Below are positions 51,835-60,997 of a stretch of 64,000 nt of DNA, in pieces (the stretch's first letter is position 1; the number at the start of each line of letters is the position of its first letter). A model generated the notes under the pieces. That model ran no database searches. It saw only the letters and a list, made by a program, of their open reading frames with translations, and had not been told where the DNA came from. Source of the DNA: an uncultured Bacteroidales bacterium (GTDB taxonomy: Bacteria > Bacteroidota > Bacteroidia > Bacteroidales > UBA932). The translations under genes were made by a program, and so were the position numbers. The stretch spans positions 58,804 through 122,803 of the forward strand of contig ONXC01000013.1 of NCBI GenBank assembly GCA_900321715.1. The letters run 5' to 3'.

Positions 51835-52875
51835 ATGAAACCAATAAAGCTTATGTCCATCCTTTCCCTGCTGGGCCTGTTTGCCTGCGGTAGCGGGTAT
51901 AATAACCTAAGTACAGAAGAATTTGCCAAGGCAATCGCTGCCGGAGAAATGGCCGTTGTAGATGTCCGCACGCCGGATGAATATGCCGCAGGGCACCTCC
52001 CCGGCGCATCAAACTGTGACTGGTTTTCAAAGGACTTCCTCTCAAACATGGAAGCCGCATATCCCAAAGGGACGCAGCTTGCAGTGTACTGCCGTAGCGG
52101 CAAGCGCAGCGCAGCCGCAGCAGCAAAGCTTTCCAAGGCCGGATACAAAGTGATCAATATGCTTGGAGGCTATCTGGCATGGACTCAGGAGAACAGGCCT
52201 GTCACGCAGTACGCTGTGGAGACCTTCATAACCGGCAGTGGCGCTCCTGTTGCCATAACCCTCATTAAGCACGGAACCCTTGCCTTAAGCTATAAGGGCC
52301 TTAGTATCCACGTGGATCCTGTTGCAGGGTTAGGCAAGCCCACAGACTATGCCACGGAGTTCAGTAAGGCAGATGTTATCCTTGTAACTCACGAGCACGG
52401 AGATCACTTTGACAAAGAAGCTATTGCCGCGCTCACCGGGGATAAGACTGAGCTCATTACAAACGCCCGCTGCGGGGAGATGCTGGGCTACGGAACAGTA
52501 ATGGCAAATGGAGATTCAGCGGATCTTCCAAATGGCATTAAACTGGAAGCAGTTCCGGCCTACAACTACACAGAAGGCCATACAATGTTCCACCCCAAGG
52601 GCCGTGACAATGGCTTCATTCTCACCATAGACGGCCTTCGCATTTACATTGCCGGGGACACTGAGGACATTCCTGAGATGGCAGGAATCAAAGGTATTGA
52701 CGTAGCATTCCTCCCGGTTAACCAGCCCTACACCATGACGGTGGAGCAGTGCGTCAATGCTGCAAAGATTATTCAGCCCAAAGTGCTTATCCCATATCAC
52801 TTCTCCCAGACAGACATATCCGGCCTTCCGCAGCTTCTTCCAGGAATTGATGTGCGGTTAAGGGAGATGCAGTAA
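51835..52875 (+). CDS. Rhodanese domain fused to UlaG-like metallohydrolase, lipoprotein
   Basis: 346 residues. Signal peptide with LFACG lipobox. Residues about 25-120 are a rhodanese domain with active-site loop YCRSGKRS. Residues about 130-346 are a metallo-beta-lactamase fold: LVTHEHGDHFD (H-x-H-x-D-H), later EGHTMF, YIAGDTED and a terminal IPYHFSQTD, like UlaG/YtnP-type hydrolases. Rhodanese plus metallohydrolase suggests sulfur-compound or lactone chemistry in the periplasm; substrate unknown. Confidence 0.88.
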   Translation: MKPIKLMSILSLLGLFACGSGYNNLSTEEFAKAIAAGEMAVVDVRTPDEYAAGHLPGASNCDWFSKDFLSNMEAAYPKGTQLAVYCRSGKRSAAAAAKLSKAGYKVINMLGGYLAWTQENRPVTQYAVETFITGSGAPVAITLIKHGTLALSYKGLSIHVDPVAGLGKPTDYATEFSKADVILVTHEHGDHFDKEAIAALTGDKTELITNARCGEMLGYGTVMANGDSADLPNGIKLEAVPAYNYTEGHTMFHPKGRDNGFILTIDGLRIYIAGDTEDIPEMAGIKGIDVAFLPVNQPYTMTVEQCVNAAKIIQPKVLIPYHFSQTDISGLPQLLPGIDVRLREMQ

Positions 52876-52888
52876 CAGATGTCTGACC

Positions 52889-54331
52889 TCAGCTTTTCTT
52901 CACCCTTTTTGCGGAAGAAATAGCCCCCACGGGGCACACAAGCCGGCAGAGGTGGCAGCCAACGCACTTGGGCCCAATGAACTGAGGCTTCCGGGTTTCC
53001 TCGTTGAAAACCAGTGCCTGGTGACCGCCGTCAGCGCAGGAGATTGTGCAGCGGCCGCAGCCAATGCACTTGGAAGTGTCAAACTTTGGATATACAATAG
53101 TGGTGCGGTCAAGGTCTGAGGGAAGGCGGAATGAAGGCAGAAGCTCCCCAACAAGGTCTGAGAGTTTCTCAACGCCCCTATCTGCCATATAATTCTGAAG
53201 GCCAAGGATGAGGTCCTCAATGATGCGGTAGCCATATTGCATTACGGCCGTGCACACCTGAACATTGCGGCAGCCAAGCTGGATGAACTCCAGTGCATCA
53301 TGCCAGGTTTCTATGCCACCTACACCACTGTACTGGATGTTTTTCATCATGGGGTTAAGGACCATGGAAAGGATATGCCTCAGTGCAATTGGTCTCACGG
53401 CCCTTCCAGAATAACCGGATCCGGTCTGGTTGCCGCTTACCTCCGACCCATCTCCCATGGTGATGCTCTTGATAGTGTTGATGGCCGATATTGCATCTGC
53501 TCCGGCAAAGTATGCTCCCATTGCGGGGCCGGAGATGTGAGCGATGTTTGGCGTCATCTTGGGAATGACGGGGATAGAGACGCTGCGCTTTACATATGCG
53601 GTAAAAAATGTTACCAGTTCAGGGTCCTGACCTACGTCACTTCCCATACCAGCCTCACGCATCTGAGGGCAGGAGAAATTGAGCTCTACTGCATCACAGC
53701 CGGCATCTTCTGCCATTTTTGCTAGCTCTATCCACTCCTCTTCCTTCTGTCCCATGATGGAGGCAATGATAACCTTATTGGGGTAATTCTGCTTGAGGCG
53801 CCTGAGAATATCAAAATCCATATCCACGGGGTTCTCACTGAGCTGCTCCATGTTTCGGAATCCGTAGAAGTCTCCCTTCTTTCCGCTCTGGTACACGGCG
53901 TCAAAACGGGGAGATACCTCCTTTATTTCCTGCATGCAGATGGTCTTGTAGAAAACTCCGCCCCATCCGGCTTCCAGGGCACGGGCCACCATCTCATAGT
54001 TAGTGCATACGGCAGATGAAGCCAGGAAGAAGGGGTTCTCACAGCGGATGCCGCAGAAGTCAATTTCAAGGCTGGGAAGCGGCCTTGTGGGTGCTTCCGG
54101 AAGCTCTTTTACTATCTCGCGGATGCGGATGGGAAAGTCGTAGTGGATGCAGGCTTTCTCTGCTGCTTCAAGCTCATCCTCAGAGCAGTCTTTTACCCAT
54201 TTGCGTGCAATGGCCTGGTTGTCAAAACGGATGGCACGTATGGCTCTTGCGGGATCACCGCCCTTGCAGGCTTTGCTGCAGGGTGCATCTGCGCATAGCA
54301 GACAGCGTGAGGCTTCTTCAAGGATATGCAT
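52889..54331 (-). CDS. preA: NAD-dependent dihydropyrimidine dehydrogenase subunit PreA-like
   Basis: 480 residues. The N-terminal 75 residues hold CLLCADAPCSKACKGG, a ferredoxin-like cysteine set normally found in the partner PreT. The FMN barrel follows (ASSAVCTNYEMVARALEAGWGGVFYKT, ELNFSCPQ, MGSDVGQDPELV, SGYSGRAVRPIALR). The C-terminus has two [4Fe-4S] sites (CIGCGRCTISCADGG, CVGCHLCRLVCPVGA). PreA with PreT reduces uracil and thymine using NADH. Here no separate preT gene is adjacent, and the extra N-terminal segment may stand in for part of it. Confidence 0.9.
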   Translation of the reverse strand: MHILEEASRCLLCADAPCSKACKGGDPARAIRAIRFDNQAIARKWVKDCSEDELEAAEKACIHYDFPIRIREIVKELPEAPTRPLPSLEIDFCGIRCENPFFLASSAVCTNYEMVARALEAGWGGVFYKTICMQEIKEVSPRFDAVYQSGKKGDFYGFRNMEQLSENPVDMDFDILRRLKQNYPNKVIIASIMGQKEEEWIELAKMAEDAGCDAVELNFSCPQMREAGMGSDVGQDPELVTFFTAYVKRSVSIPVIPKMTPNIAHISGPAMGAYFAGADAISAINTIKSITMGDGSEVSGNQTGSGYSGRAVRPIALRHILSMVLNPMMKNIQYSGVGGIETWHDALEFIQLGCRNVQVCTAVMQYGYRIIEDLILGLQNYMADRGVEKLSDLVGELLPSFRLPSDLDRTTIVYPKFDTSKCIGCGRCTISCADGGHQALVFNEETRKPQFIGPKCVGCHLCRLVCPVGAISSAKRVKKS

Positions 54332-54371
54332 AGCTATAGTTTTAGATGCACTAAGATAAGCATTTTTTTAG

Positions 54372-54379
54372 TAACTTCG
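54372..54379 (+). promoter_or_regulatory. -7 element (taacttcg) of nitroreductase gene
   Basis: Variant -7 box 20 bases before the ATG at 54400, same form as at 7700 and 44299. Confidence 0.45.
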
Positions 54380-54399
54380 CAGAAACAACTGAATTTGAT

Positions 54400-54987
54400 A
54401 TGATTAGGTTTAAACTTTTCCTTGTTTCACTGATTGCCATGGTTTCTGTCACCAGTTATGCCCAGGAGCAGCCCGGTAAGGCCGTTCTGGACAATATTCA
54501 TGCCCGTAAGAGCATGCGTACGTACACGGATGAAGATGTTACCCCTGAGCAGGTGGAAACCATCCTGAGGGCTGCTATGGCGGCACCTTCAGGGATGAAC
54601 GCTCAGCCCTGGCGCTTTGTTGTGGTAAGGGAACAGGCAACCAAGGAAAAGCTTGCCGGCGGCTTCAACAAGATGATTGCAAAGGCTCCCGTTGTGATTA
54701 TCGTGTGCGGTAAAACCACAGGTGCCATGGGTAAGGAGAACCGCAACTGGACCGCAGACTGCGCCGCCGCTACGGAGAATCTCCTTCTGGCCGTTGAGGC
54801 CATGGGCCTTGGCGCCGTATGGACCGCCTGCTATCCCTATGATGAGAGGATGAATACCACAATAGAGGCTCTTGAGCTTCCGGACAACGTGAAGCCGTAC
54901 TGCATTGTACCAGTTGGCCATCCCGGCGGCAAGGAAAAGCCCAAGGACAAGTGGAAACCTGAGAACATCCACTTTGAGAAGTGGTAA
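54400..54987 (+). CDS. Nitroreductase family protein with signal peptide
   Basis: 195 residues. Signal peptide RFKLFLVSLIAMVSVTSYAQ, then the nitroreductase fold: ARKSMRTYTDEDVTPEQVETILRAAMAAPSGMNAQPWRFVVV, and AATENLLLAVEAMGLGAVW before the C-terminal strand. FMN-dependent oxidoreductases of this kind are usually cytoplasmic; an exported version is common in Bacteroidales but its partner is unknown. The stop overlaps the next start by one base (taatg). Confidence 0.88.
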   Translation: MIRFKLFLVSLIAMVSVTSYAQEQPGKAVLDNIHARKSMRTYTDEDVTPEQVETILRAAMAAPSGMNAQPWRFVVVREQATKEKLAGGFNKMIAKAPVVIIVCGKTTGAMGKENRNWTADCAAATENLLLAVEAMGLGAVWTACYPYDERMNTTIEALELPDNVKPYCIVPVGHPGGKEKPKDKWKPENIHFEKW

Positions 54988-55922
54988 TGAACCACCTCGG
55001 GGAAATAATCTCTCTTGGCGTAGCCGTTTCCTGGACCATCACCGCCTGGTTTGCCGCCAAGGCAAGCCAGAGGGTTGGCGCAATGGTCACAAACGTGCTC
55101 AGGCTGGTCCTGGCCGCGGTTTTTCTTGGGATAATTCTTTGGGTTACCATTGGACATCCTTATCCAGTTTATGCCGATAAGAACACTTGGATCTGGCTGG
55201 GACTGTCTGCCCTGGTTGGATATGTCTTTGGAGATTATTGCCTTTTTAACTGCTACCTTTACATAGGTCCCAGATTCGGTCAGCTTCTTATGACCCTAGC
55301 GCCGCCAATGGCTGCAGTTGCCGGCTGGATAATGCTTGGGGAGACGCTGGGCTGGAAGGCAATCCTTGCCATGGGAGTTACGCTCCTTGGTATTGCTATT
55401 TCCATACTTAGCCGTGACGGCGGCCACCATTTCAAGCTGGACTTGCCGCTCAAAGGCGTCCTGCTTGGGATAGGGGCTGGAATAGGACAGGGCGTTGGGT
55501 TGGTGCTCAGTAAAATCGGCATGCAGTATTACGAGGCAGCTATCCCTGCCGGGGCTCCTTCCATGATGGAGGGAATGCTTCCCTTTGCGTCAACTATGAT
55601 GAGGGCAATTGTGGGCGGTATTGGATTCTTTGCAATCCTGCTTCTTCAGAAGGACTTTGGTAAACTCAGAAGTGCCGTTAAGGACCCCGTAGCAATGCGG
55701 TACGCCTCCATCATCACGCTCTTTGGGCCTGTTCTTGGCGTGTCCCTTTCACTTATGGCTGTGCGCTATGCCAACGCCGGAATTGCATCAACGCTTATGG
55801 CCCTAACGCCTGTAATAATCATTTTCCCGGAGGTCCTTATTGAGAAGAAGCGCATCCGATTCAAGGAGATTGTGGGCCTTGCGGTAACAATTGCGGGTGT
55901 GGCGCTGTTTTTCCTGCTGTAA
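54987..55922 (+). CDS. EamA/DMT family transporter
   Basis: 311 residues with ten predicted membrane helices in two repeated halves, each an EamA domain (ISLGVAVSWTITAWFAAKAS; FGPVLGVSLSLMAVRYANAGIASTLMALTPVIIIFPEVLI). Members export or exchange metabolites across the inner membrane. The substrate cannot be told. Coupled to the nitroreductase gene by a one-base overlap. Confidence 0.9.
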   Translation: MNHLGEIISLGVAVSWTITAWFAAKASQRVGAMVTNVLRLVLAAVFLGIILWVTIGHPYPVYADKNTWIWLGLSALVGYVFGDYCLFNCYLYIGPRFGQLLMTLAPPMAAVAGWIMLGETLGWKAILAMGVTLLGIAISILSRDGGHHFKLDLPLKGVLLGIGAGIGQGVGLVLSKIGMQYYEAAIPAGAPSMMEGMLPFASTMMRAIVGGIGFFAILLLQKDFGKLRSAVKDPVAMRYASIITLFGPVLGVSLSLMAVRYANAGIASTLMALTPVIIIFPEVLIEKKRIRFKEIVGLAVTIAGVALFFLL

Positions 55923-56005
55923 AGAATACCAGCCAGGCTAGAGCGCGTCGCTTTTTTTATCCAAAATCACTATCTTTACAAAAACAAGAGCACAAGACAC
56001 AGAAA

Positions 56006-58789
56006 ATGGCCAATAATACCACACAAAAGCAGGCAGCAAGGCAGTTTGTCCAGGACTGGTCTGGGAAGGGATATGAGAAGGGCGAGACCGCCCGTTTCTG
56101 GATTGCACTGCTGCAGAATGTTTACGGAATTCAGGATGCCACCAAGTTCATGGAATTTGAACTTCCTGTAAAGACCATCCTGAAGGAGAAGGGCGCAGAC
56201 TTTATTGACGGGTATATTCCCACCACTAAGGTCCTCATTGAGCAGAAGGGCTCCAAGGTGGATCTTACGGCCAAGTACCGTCAGTCCGACGGCTCTGAGC
56301 TTACTCCATACCAGCAGGCCAGGCGTTATGCCGCCGGTCTTCCTGTTTCAATGGCTCCTCGCTGGATTGTCGCTTGCAATTTCACTACGTTTGAGGTTCA
56401 TGACATGGAGCGTCCAAATGATGCTCCTGAGGTCATTGAGCTCAAGGATCTTGAGAGGGAGTATCACCGTCTCGGTTTCCTTGTGGATGATTCTAATGTT
56501 CATCTAAAGAAGGAGCTGGAAGTCAGTATCCAGGCCGGTGAGATTGTGGGTGTCCTTTATGACAAGATTCTTGCCCAGTATAAGGACCCTGCTAATCCCG
56601 AATCCCAGAAGAGCCTCAACAAGCTTTGTGTCCGTATTGTATTCTGTCTTTATGCAGAGGACGCCGGTATCTTCGGGGCCAAGGATATGTTCCATGATTA
56701 TCTGGAGCAGTTCACGGCCGGGGAGCTTCGTGAGAAGCTTATCAAACTGTTCCGCATCCTTGATACAAAGCCGGAGGACCGTGACCCTTATGAGGACGAG
56801 AAACTCCTTGCATTCCCGTATGTGAACGGCGGCATGTTTGCCGGGGAGATTGAGATTCCCAGGTTCAATGAGGAGATCAGGACGCTGCTGCTTCAGCGCG
56901 CCAGCGACGACTTTGACTGGAGCGCCATCAGCCCTACTATCTTTGGCGCCGTGTTTGAGTCTACTCTTAATCCTGAGACTCGCCGTTCCGGCGGCATGCA
57001 CTATACCAGCATTGAGAACATTCACAAGGTAATAGACCCTCTGTTCCTGGATGATCTTAAGACTGAGTTGGCCGATATCCGTGCCACTTCCGTGACTAAA
57101 CTGAAGAGGGAGAGGGCTATTGCTTTCCAGGAGAAGATTTCAGGGCTAAAGTTCTTTGACCCGGCTTGTGGGTCGGGTAATTTCCTGACGGAGTCTTATA
57201 CCAGTCTCCGAAGGCTGGAGAACGAGGCTCTCCGTATTATTTATGGTGGTGACCGCGTGATTGGTGAGATGGTGGATCCTATCAAGGTTTCCATCAACCA
57301 GTTTTATGGGATTGAGATTAATGATTTTGCCTGTTCTGTGGCGCAGACGGCACTGTGGATTGCGGAGAGTCAGATGATGGCCGCAACGGATGAGATTGTG
57401 GGGTTTAATTTGGATCCGCTGCCGCTGAAGACGTATACCAATATTCACGAAGGGAATGCCCTCAGGATGGACTGGAACGATGTTGTTCCGGCTGGGGAGT
57501 TGAATTATATTATGGGGAATCCACCCTTCTTAGGGCATCAAAACCGGAGTGAATCTCAGATTGAAGACATGGATGTTGTTTTCCTGGGATTTGAAGCCTA
57601 TGGAAAATTGGATTATGTCGCAGCTTGGTATAAGAAGGCCGCAGACTATATACAAAGGACGAAGATTAAATGTGCTTTCGTTTCAACTAACAGTCTTGTC
57701 CAGGGAGAGTCTGTTTCAACTTTGTTTAAGCCATTAAAGGAACTCTTGAACATAGAGTTATTGTTTGCGTGGCGTTCTTTCGTATGGGATAGTGAGGCTA
57801 GTGAAAAAGCTCATGTGCATTGTGTTATCATAGGTTTCCATTATGGAGGTTCTACTGAGAGAAAAACAATTTATGATAAGGATGGAGCACATCAAGCGGA
57901 CCACATAAATGGTTATTTAATTGATGGTCCGGATGTGTTTCTGGAAGGAAGAGGGAAACCTAAGTTTATGAATCTTCCGGAAATGACCAAGGGAAGTCAG
58001 CCAACAGATGGCGGCAATCTCATTTTGAGCGAATTTGAAAAGGAAGAGCTTATTTCTGCATATCCCGAGGCCGGTCATTTTATAAGACCATATATTGGTG
58101 CTGATGAATTCATTAAAGGTACTAAGAGATATTGCTTATGGATGAAGGGTGTATCACCCGCATTATATAGAATCATCCAACCAGTACGCGAAAGAATTGA
58201 AAAGGTTGCAGAGATGAGACGCAAGTCTCCTACTAAATCTGTTCAACGTGATGCTGAAATTCCTTCTCTATTTACTCAGATTCGTCAGCCAGTTAGCGAT
58301 TACCTCGTAGTACCTGAAACATCTTCCGAAAAGAGGTATTATATCCCAATGGGATACCTGTCACCGGATATTATTTGTAGTAATTCGATTAGATATATCC
58401 CGAATGCAACTCTTTTTATGTTCGGGATCTTGACTTCTTCGCTTCATATGGCATGGATGCGTGTGGTGTGTGGTCGTCTTGAGATGCGTTATCGTTATTC
58501 TCCTGCTGTTTACAATAACTTCCCGTGGCCTGAGCACTTGTCGGAAGCTAAAAAACAGAAGATAGAGCAAACGGCACAGGCTATCCTTGATGCCCGTGCG
58601 CTCTATCCGGACAGTAGTCTGGCAGATCTGTATGATGATCTTACTATGCCGGTAGAACTACGCCGCGCCCACCGTGCCAACGATGCTGCCGTCCTGGAGG
58701 CCTACGGCTTCCCGAAGGACGCTAGTGAGAGCGATATCGTCGCCCGCCTCTTCAAAATGTATCAGGACCTCACTACTAATCTTGAATAG
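56006..58789 (+). CDS. MmeI-like type IIL/IIG restriction-modification enzyme
   Basis: 927 residues, close to MmeI (about 920). The N-terminal part has FIDGYIPTTKVLIEQKGSKVDL, a PD-(D/E)XK nuclease core (D...E-x-K). The methyltransferase part has GGMHYTSIENIHKVIDPLF, FFDPACGSGNFL (motif I) and MGNPPFLG (motif IV, N-P-P-F, N6-adenine type). The C-terminal third is the target recognition domain, noticeably more AT-rich (57.6-58.4 kb) than the rest, as if exchanged. One protein cuts and modifies using S-adenosylmethionine. No separate R, M or S gene is needed. A degraded 5' fragment of a second copy is at 60978-61051. Confidence 0.9.
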   Translation: MANNTTQKQAARQFVQDWSGKGYEKGETARFWIALLQNVYGIQDATKFMEFELPVKTILKEKGADFIDGYIPTTKVLIEQKGSKVDLTAKYRQSDGSELTPYQQARRYAAGLPVSMAPRWIVACNFTTFEVHDMERPNDAPEVIELKDLEREYHRLGFLVDDSNVHLKKELEVSIQAGEIVGVLYDKILAQYKDPANPESQKSLNKLCVRIVFCLYAEDAGIFGAKDMFHDYLEQFTAGELREKLIKLFRILDTKPEDRDPYEDEKLLAFPYVNGGMFAGEIEIPRFNEEIRTLLLQRASDDFDWSAISPTIFGAVFESTLNPETRRSGGMHYTSIENIHKVIDPLFLDDLKTELADIRATSVTKLKRERAIAFQEKISGLKFFDPACGSGNFLTESYTSLRRLENEALRIIYGGDRVIGEMVDPIKVSINQFYGIEINDFACSVAQTALWIAESQMMAATDEIVGFNLDPLPLKTYTNIHEGNALRMDWNDVVPAGELNYIMGNPPFLGHQNRSESQIEDMDVVFLGFEAYGKLDYVAAWYKKAADYIQRTKIKCAFVSTNSLVQGESVSTLFKPLKELLNIELLFAWRSFVWDSEASEKAHVHCVIIGFHYGGSTERKTIYDKDGAHQADHINGYLIDGPDVFLEGRGKPKFMNLPEMTKGSQPTDGGNLILSEFEKEELISAYPEAGHFIRPYIGADEFIKGTKRYCLWMKGVSPALYRIIQPVRERIEKVAEMRRKSPTKSVQRDAEIPSLFTQIRQPVSDYLVVPETSSEKRYYIPMGYLSPDIICSNSIRYIPNATLFMFGILTSSLHMAWMRVVCGRLEMRYRYSPAVYNNFPWPEHLSEAKKQKIEQTAQAILDARALYPDSSLADLYDDLTMPVELRRAHRANDAAVLEAYGFPKDASESDIVARLFKMYQDLTTNLE

Positions 58790-58792
58790 GAT

Positions 58793-59221
58793 TCAGAAAT
58801 CTGCCTCCAGCAGTTCTTTTCCCAGATTGTGTATATGCTCCAGAATAGCCTTCTCCCGCTCGAGAGAAGGTTTTTTGAATCCATTTATGTAATTGCGTAG
58901 AAGAGTTGCGTTGATGCCGGCATAGCGTGCAAACTCAGCAATGTTGATCTCTTTATGGGTAAGAAAGAATGCCTGCATCGCCGTCGGCTGGGCATCATCA
59001 TAAAGAAAACTCTCAAAACTGATATCTTCATCAACATTCCGCCAATGGAGCCCATCAAGACCGATTGTAAACTGCTCCCGCTCCGAGGCAGATGCCGCCT
59101 TGAGACGAGGATACCAGAGAAGGGATTGGCTATGCACCTGTCCATTCTCGTCCCGACCATAAATCTGGTCCTTTTCAAACCATATCTCCTTGATCAAACC
59201 CAATCTTACGCCTAGGTTCAT
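58793..59221 (-). CDS. DUF2442 domain with C-terminal helix-turn-helix
   Basis: 142 residues from the ATG at 59221. Paralogue of the protein at 49604: WYPRLKAASASEREQFTIGLDGLHWRNVDEDISFESFL is DUF2442, NIAEFARYAGINATLLRNYINGFKKPSLEREKAILEHIHNLGKELLE the helix-turn-helix. There is no DUF4160 partner here; instead it overlaps the ORF6N gene by 47 bases. Three bases separate its stop from the convergent MmeI-like gene. Confidence 0.8.
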   Translation of the reverse strand: MNLGVRLGLIKEIWFEKDQIYGRDENGQVHSQSLLWYPRLKAASASEREQFTIGLDGLHWRNVDEDISFESFLYDDAQPTAMQAFFLTHKEINIAEFARYAGINATLLRNYINGFKKPSLEREKAILEHIHNLGKELLEADF

Positions 59222-59756
59222 TCTTCTTCTCTTCAATCTTCTCTGCCAGTTGGCCGATAGCAATATATAGGGAATCAATGTCCCGGCGGACATCTTCCGA
59301 GAGGTCACTGATGGCACCATTAGTTTCCTCTTGTTGGATTTGAAGCAAGTCTACTCTGGCTTTTAGCTCTTTCAGTTCCGAAGATAAGGAAGAAGAAGTC
59401 AAAAGGTACTCACGAATCTTTAGGAAGGCGCGCATAATGCTGATATTTACTTGAATGGCTGTTTCACTATGAAGCACCGATGAAAGCATTGCCACTCCTT
59501 GCTCTGTAAATGCATGTGGTAGTTTTCGAGTACCACCCCAACTTGATATCACATTTTGTGATTTCAAGTTTGTAAACTCCTTTAAATCAAGCTGAAACAT
59601 AAAATCTGAAGGGAATCTATTTATATTTCTTTTCACAGCTTGATTAAGATTCCCGGTCGTCACGTGGTACAACTTTGCCAGATCAAAATCCAGCATCACC
59701 TTTTTACCTCTAATCTCGTGGATGAGGTTTTGAACAAGAACTAATTCATCACTCAT
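59175..59756 (-). CDS. ORF6N domain protein
   Basis: 193 residues from the ATG at 59756. ELVLVQNLIHEIRGKKVMLDFDLAKLYHVTTGNLNQAVKRNINRFPSDFMFQL is the ORF6N/KilA-N-like DNA-binding domain known from phages and integrated elements. The C-terminal part (SSLSSELKELKARVDLLQIQQEE) is a coiled coil ending in a basic tail. Possibly a regulator. A relic of a close copy lies at 47472-47560. Confidence 0.88.
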   Translation of the reverse strand: MSDELVLVQNLIHEIRGKKVMLDFDLAKLYHVTTGNLNQAVKRNINRFPSDFMFQLDLKEFTNLKSQNVISSWGGTRKLPHAFTEQGVAMLSSVLHSETAIQVNISIMRAFLKIREYLLTSSSLSSELKELKARVDLLQIQQEETNGAISDLSEDVRRDIDSLYIAIGQLAEKIEEKKNEPRRKIGFDQGDMV

Positions 59757-59803
59757 ATAATAGCCTCCATATCTTTCCACTTGAACATATGTTCGCGTGC
59801 CTA

Positions 59804-59811
59804 CAAAGGTA
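59804..59811 (-). promoter_or_regulatory. -7 element of the ORF6N gene
   Basis: Minus strand TACCTTTG, 47 bases before the ATG at 59756, supports that start over the longer open frame. Confidence 0.5.
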
Positions 59812-59852
59812 TAACATTTCTGGCAATATTTGCGAATTATTGCCAAAATATA

Positions 59853-59860
59853 TACATTTG
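59853..59860 (+). promoter_or_regulatory. -7 element of the MNT/HEPN operon
   Basis: TACATTTG, 17 bases before the ATG at 59878. Confidence 0.55.
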
Positions 59861-59877
59861 CAGAAAAGAACAACACA

Positions 59878-60648
59878 ATGGAATATCACGTACAGATAAC
59901 TCCGCTTATGAAAGCCGTATGCCAAACCTTGATAGAAGAATGTGAAGGTGTTGATTATTGCATTGTCCAGCAACCTAAAAACCTAATTGTAGAGGTTTCT
60001 AGGAGTGATATTGAGCAAACAGTGTTAGTGCTCAAAAAGCACTTCCCTGACGTGGTGGATATCAGAAAGGCTTATCTTATGATAGAAGACCTCCACGATT
60101 TCATCCTGGTAAAGCCTTTCACCTCGGAGTCTCCGGTGATTCAAGAAGAAGGCATTCCGGTCCCCACCATTGAGAAAATGATGGTAGACCGCATTTCTGA
60201 TAAGGAGTACGGCAAACGCGGCCTGGAGGATTCTGTCCAAATGTATCAAAGGATAATGGAGACATACTCCGTAAACACCTCCCGTCTATTGCGCTATGCC
60301 GCCAGAAAAGGCAAAAAGGAGGAGGTCAGTGAGATTCTGTCTCAGATAAACAAAAATAGAATTGACACCATCAAGGCCATCTGCCAGGTTCTTTCAACTG
60401 CTCCTGTGCTTCGCGCCTGGGTGTTTGGCTCCTTCGCCCGCATGGAAGAGCGGCCTGACAGCGATATCGATATATTGATCACATTGGACAAATCTGCACA
60501 CATTGGCTTATTTGCTTTCTCCGAACTAGTCAACCAACTAGAATCCGCCGTAGGCCGGGCCGTTGACCTTGTACCAGAAGATGCTTTAAAGCCCTATGCG
60601 CGTCCTTATGTAGAGAAAGATAAAGTCCTTGTGTATGAGAGAGCCTAG
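59878..60648 (+). CDS. MNT-type nucleotidyltransferase with long N-terminal extension
   Basis: 256 residues. The C-terminal 100 residues are a minimal nucleotidyltransferase: WVFGSFARMEERPDSDIDILI (G-S-x10-D-x-D) and AVDLVPEDALKPYARPYVEKDKVLVYE. MNT proteins AMPylate and so neutralise their HEPN toxin partner. The first 150 residues are unusual for MNT: a small alpha/beta domain (CIVQQPKNLIVEVSRSD, YLMIEDLHDFILVKPF) and then a helical part. The next gene, a HEPN protein, overlaps it by 14 bases. Confidence 0.82.
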   Translation: MEYHVQITPLMKAVCQTLIEECEGVDYCIVQQPKNLIVEVSRSDIEQTVLVLKKHFPDVVDIRKAYLMIEDLHDFILVKPFTSESPVIQEEGIPVPTIEKMMVDRISDKEYGKRGLEDSVQMYQRIMETYSVNTSRLLRYAARKGKKEEVSEILSQINKNRIDTIKAICQVLSTAPVLRAWVFGSFARMEERPDSDIDILITLDKSAHIGLFAFSELVNQLESAVGRAVDLVPEDALKPYARPYVEKDKVLVYERA

Positions 60649-60997
60649 CAGAGATAAAGGCCGTCTAGAAGACATTATTGAAGCGGCAGATTACGTTTCC
60701 TCATTTACGCGTGGACTGGATTACGAAGGTTTTGTGGCCGACAAACTCCGTTATTTCGCAGTGTTAAAGAACGTTGAGATTATTGGTGAAGCCACTTATA
60801 TGATAACACCTGCCTTGAAAGAATCTCATCCTGAAATTCCTTGGGAAAAGATAATCAAGATGAGGCACGTTTTAGTTCACGGCTATTCCTCAATTCTGCC
60901 GGAACTATTATGGGATACGGCTATCAACGATGTCCCAAAGTATAGGGAACAAGTTTGTTCATTGCTAGATGAGATTAATGACCAACAATACCACTAA
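60635..60997 (+). CDS. hepT: HEPN-domain toxin, HepT/DUF86 type
   Basis: 120 residues from the ATG at 60635. IKMRHVLVHGYS contains R-x4-H-x-Y, the RNase motif of HepT; the rest is a four-helix HEPN fold (EDIIEAADYVSSFTRG, FAVLKNVEIIGEATYMI). With the overlapping MNT gene it forms a type VII toxin-antitoxin pair acting on tRNA or other RNA. The last codons (NDQQYH) coincide with the start of a relic of an MmeI-like gene in another frame, so its natural C-terminus may have been altered. Confidence 0.85.
   Translation: MREPSRDKGRLEDIIEAADYVSSFTRGLDYEGFVADKLRYFAVLKNVEIIGEATYMITPALKESHPEIPWEKIIKMRHVLVHGYSSILPELLWDTAINDVPKYREQVCSLLDEINDQQYH

Noticed and set aside
53600-53760. Loss of the catalytic cysteine in the PreA-like enzyme
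   Set aside because: The loop MGSDVGQDPELV looks different from mammalian enzymes but, as I recall it, agrees with the bacterial PreA form, so it is not taken as a defect.
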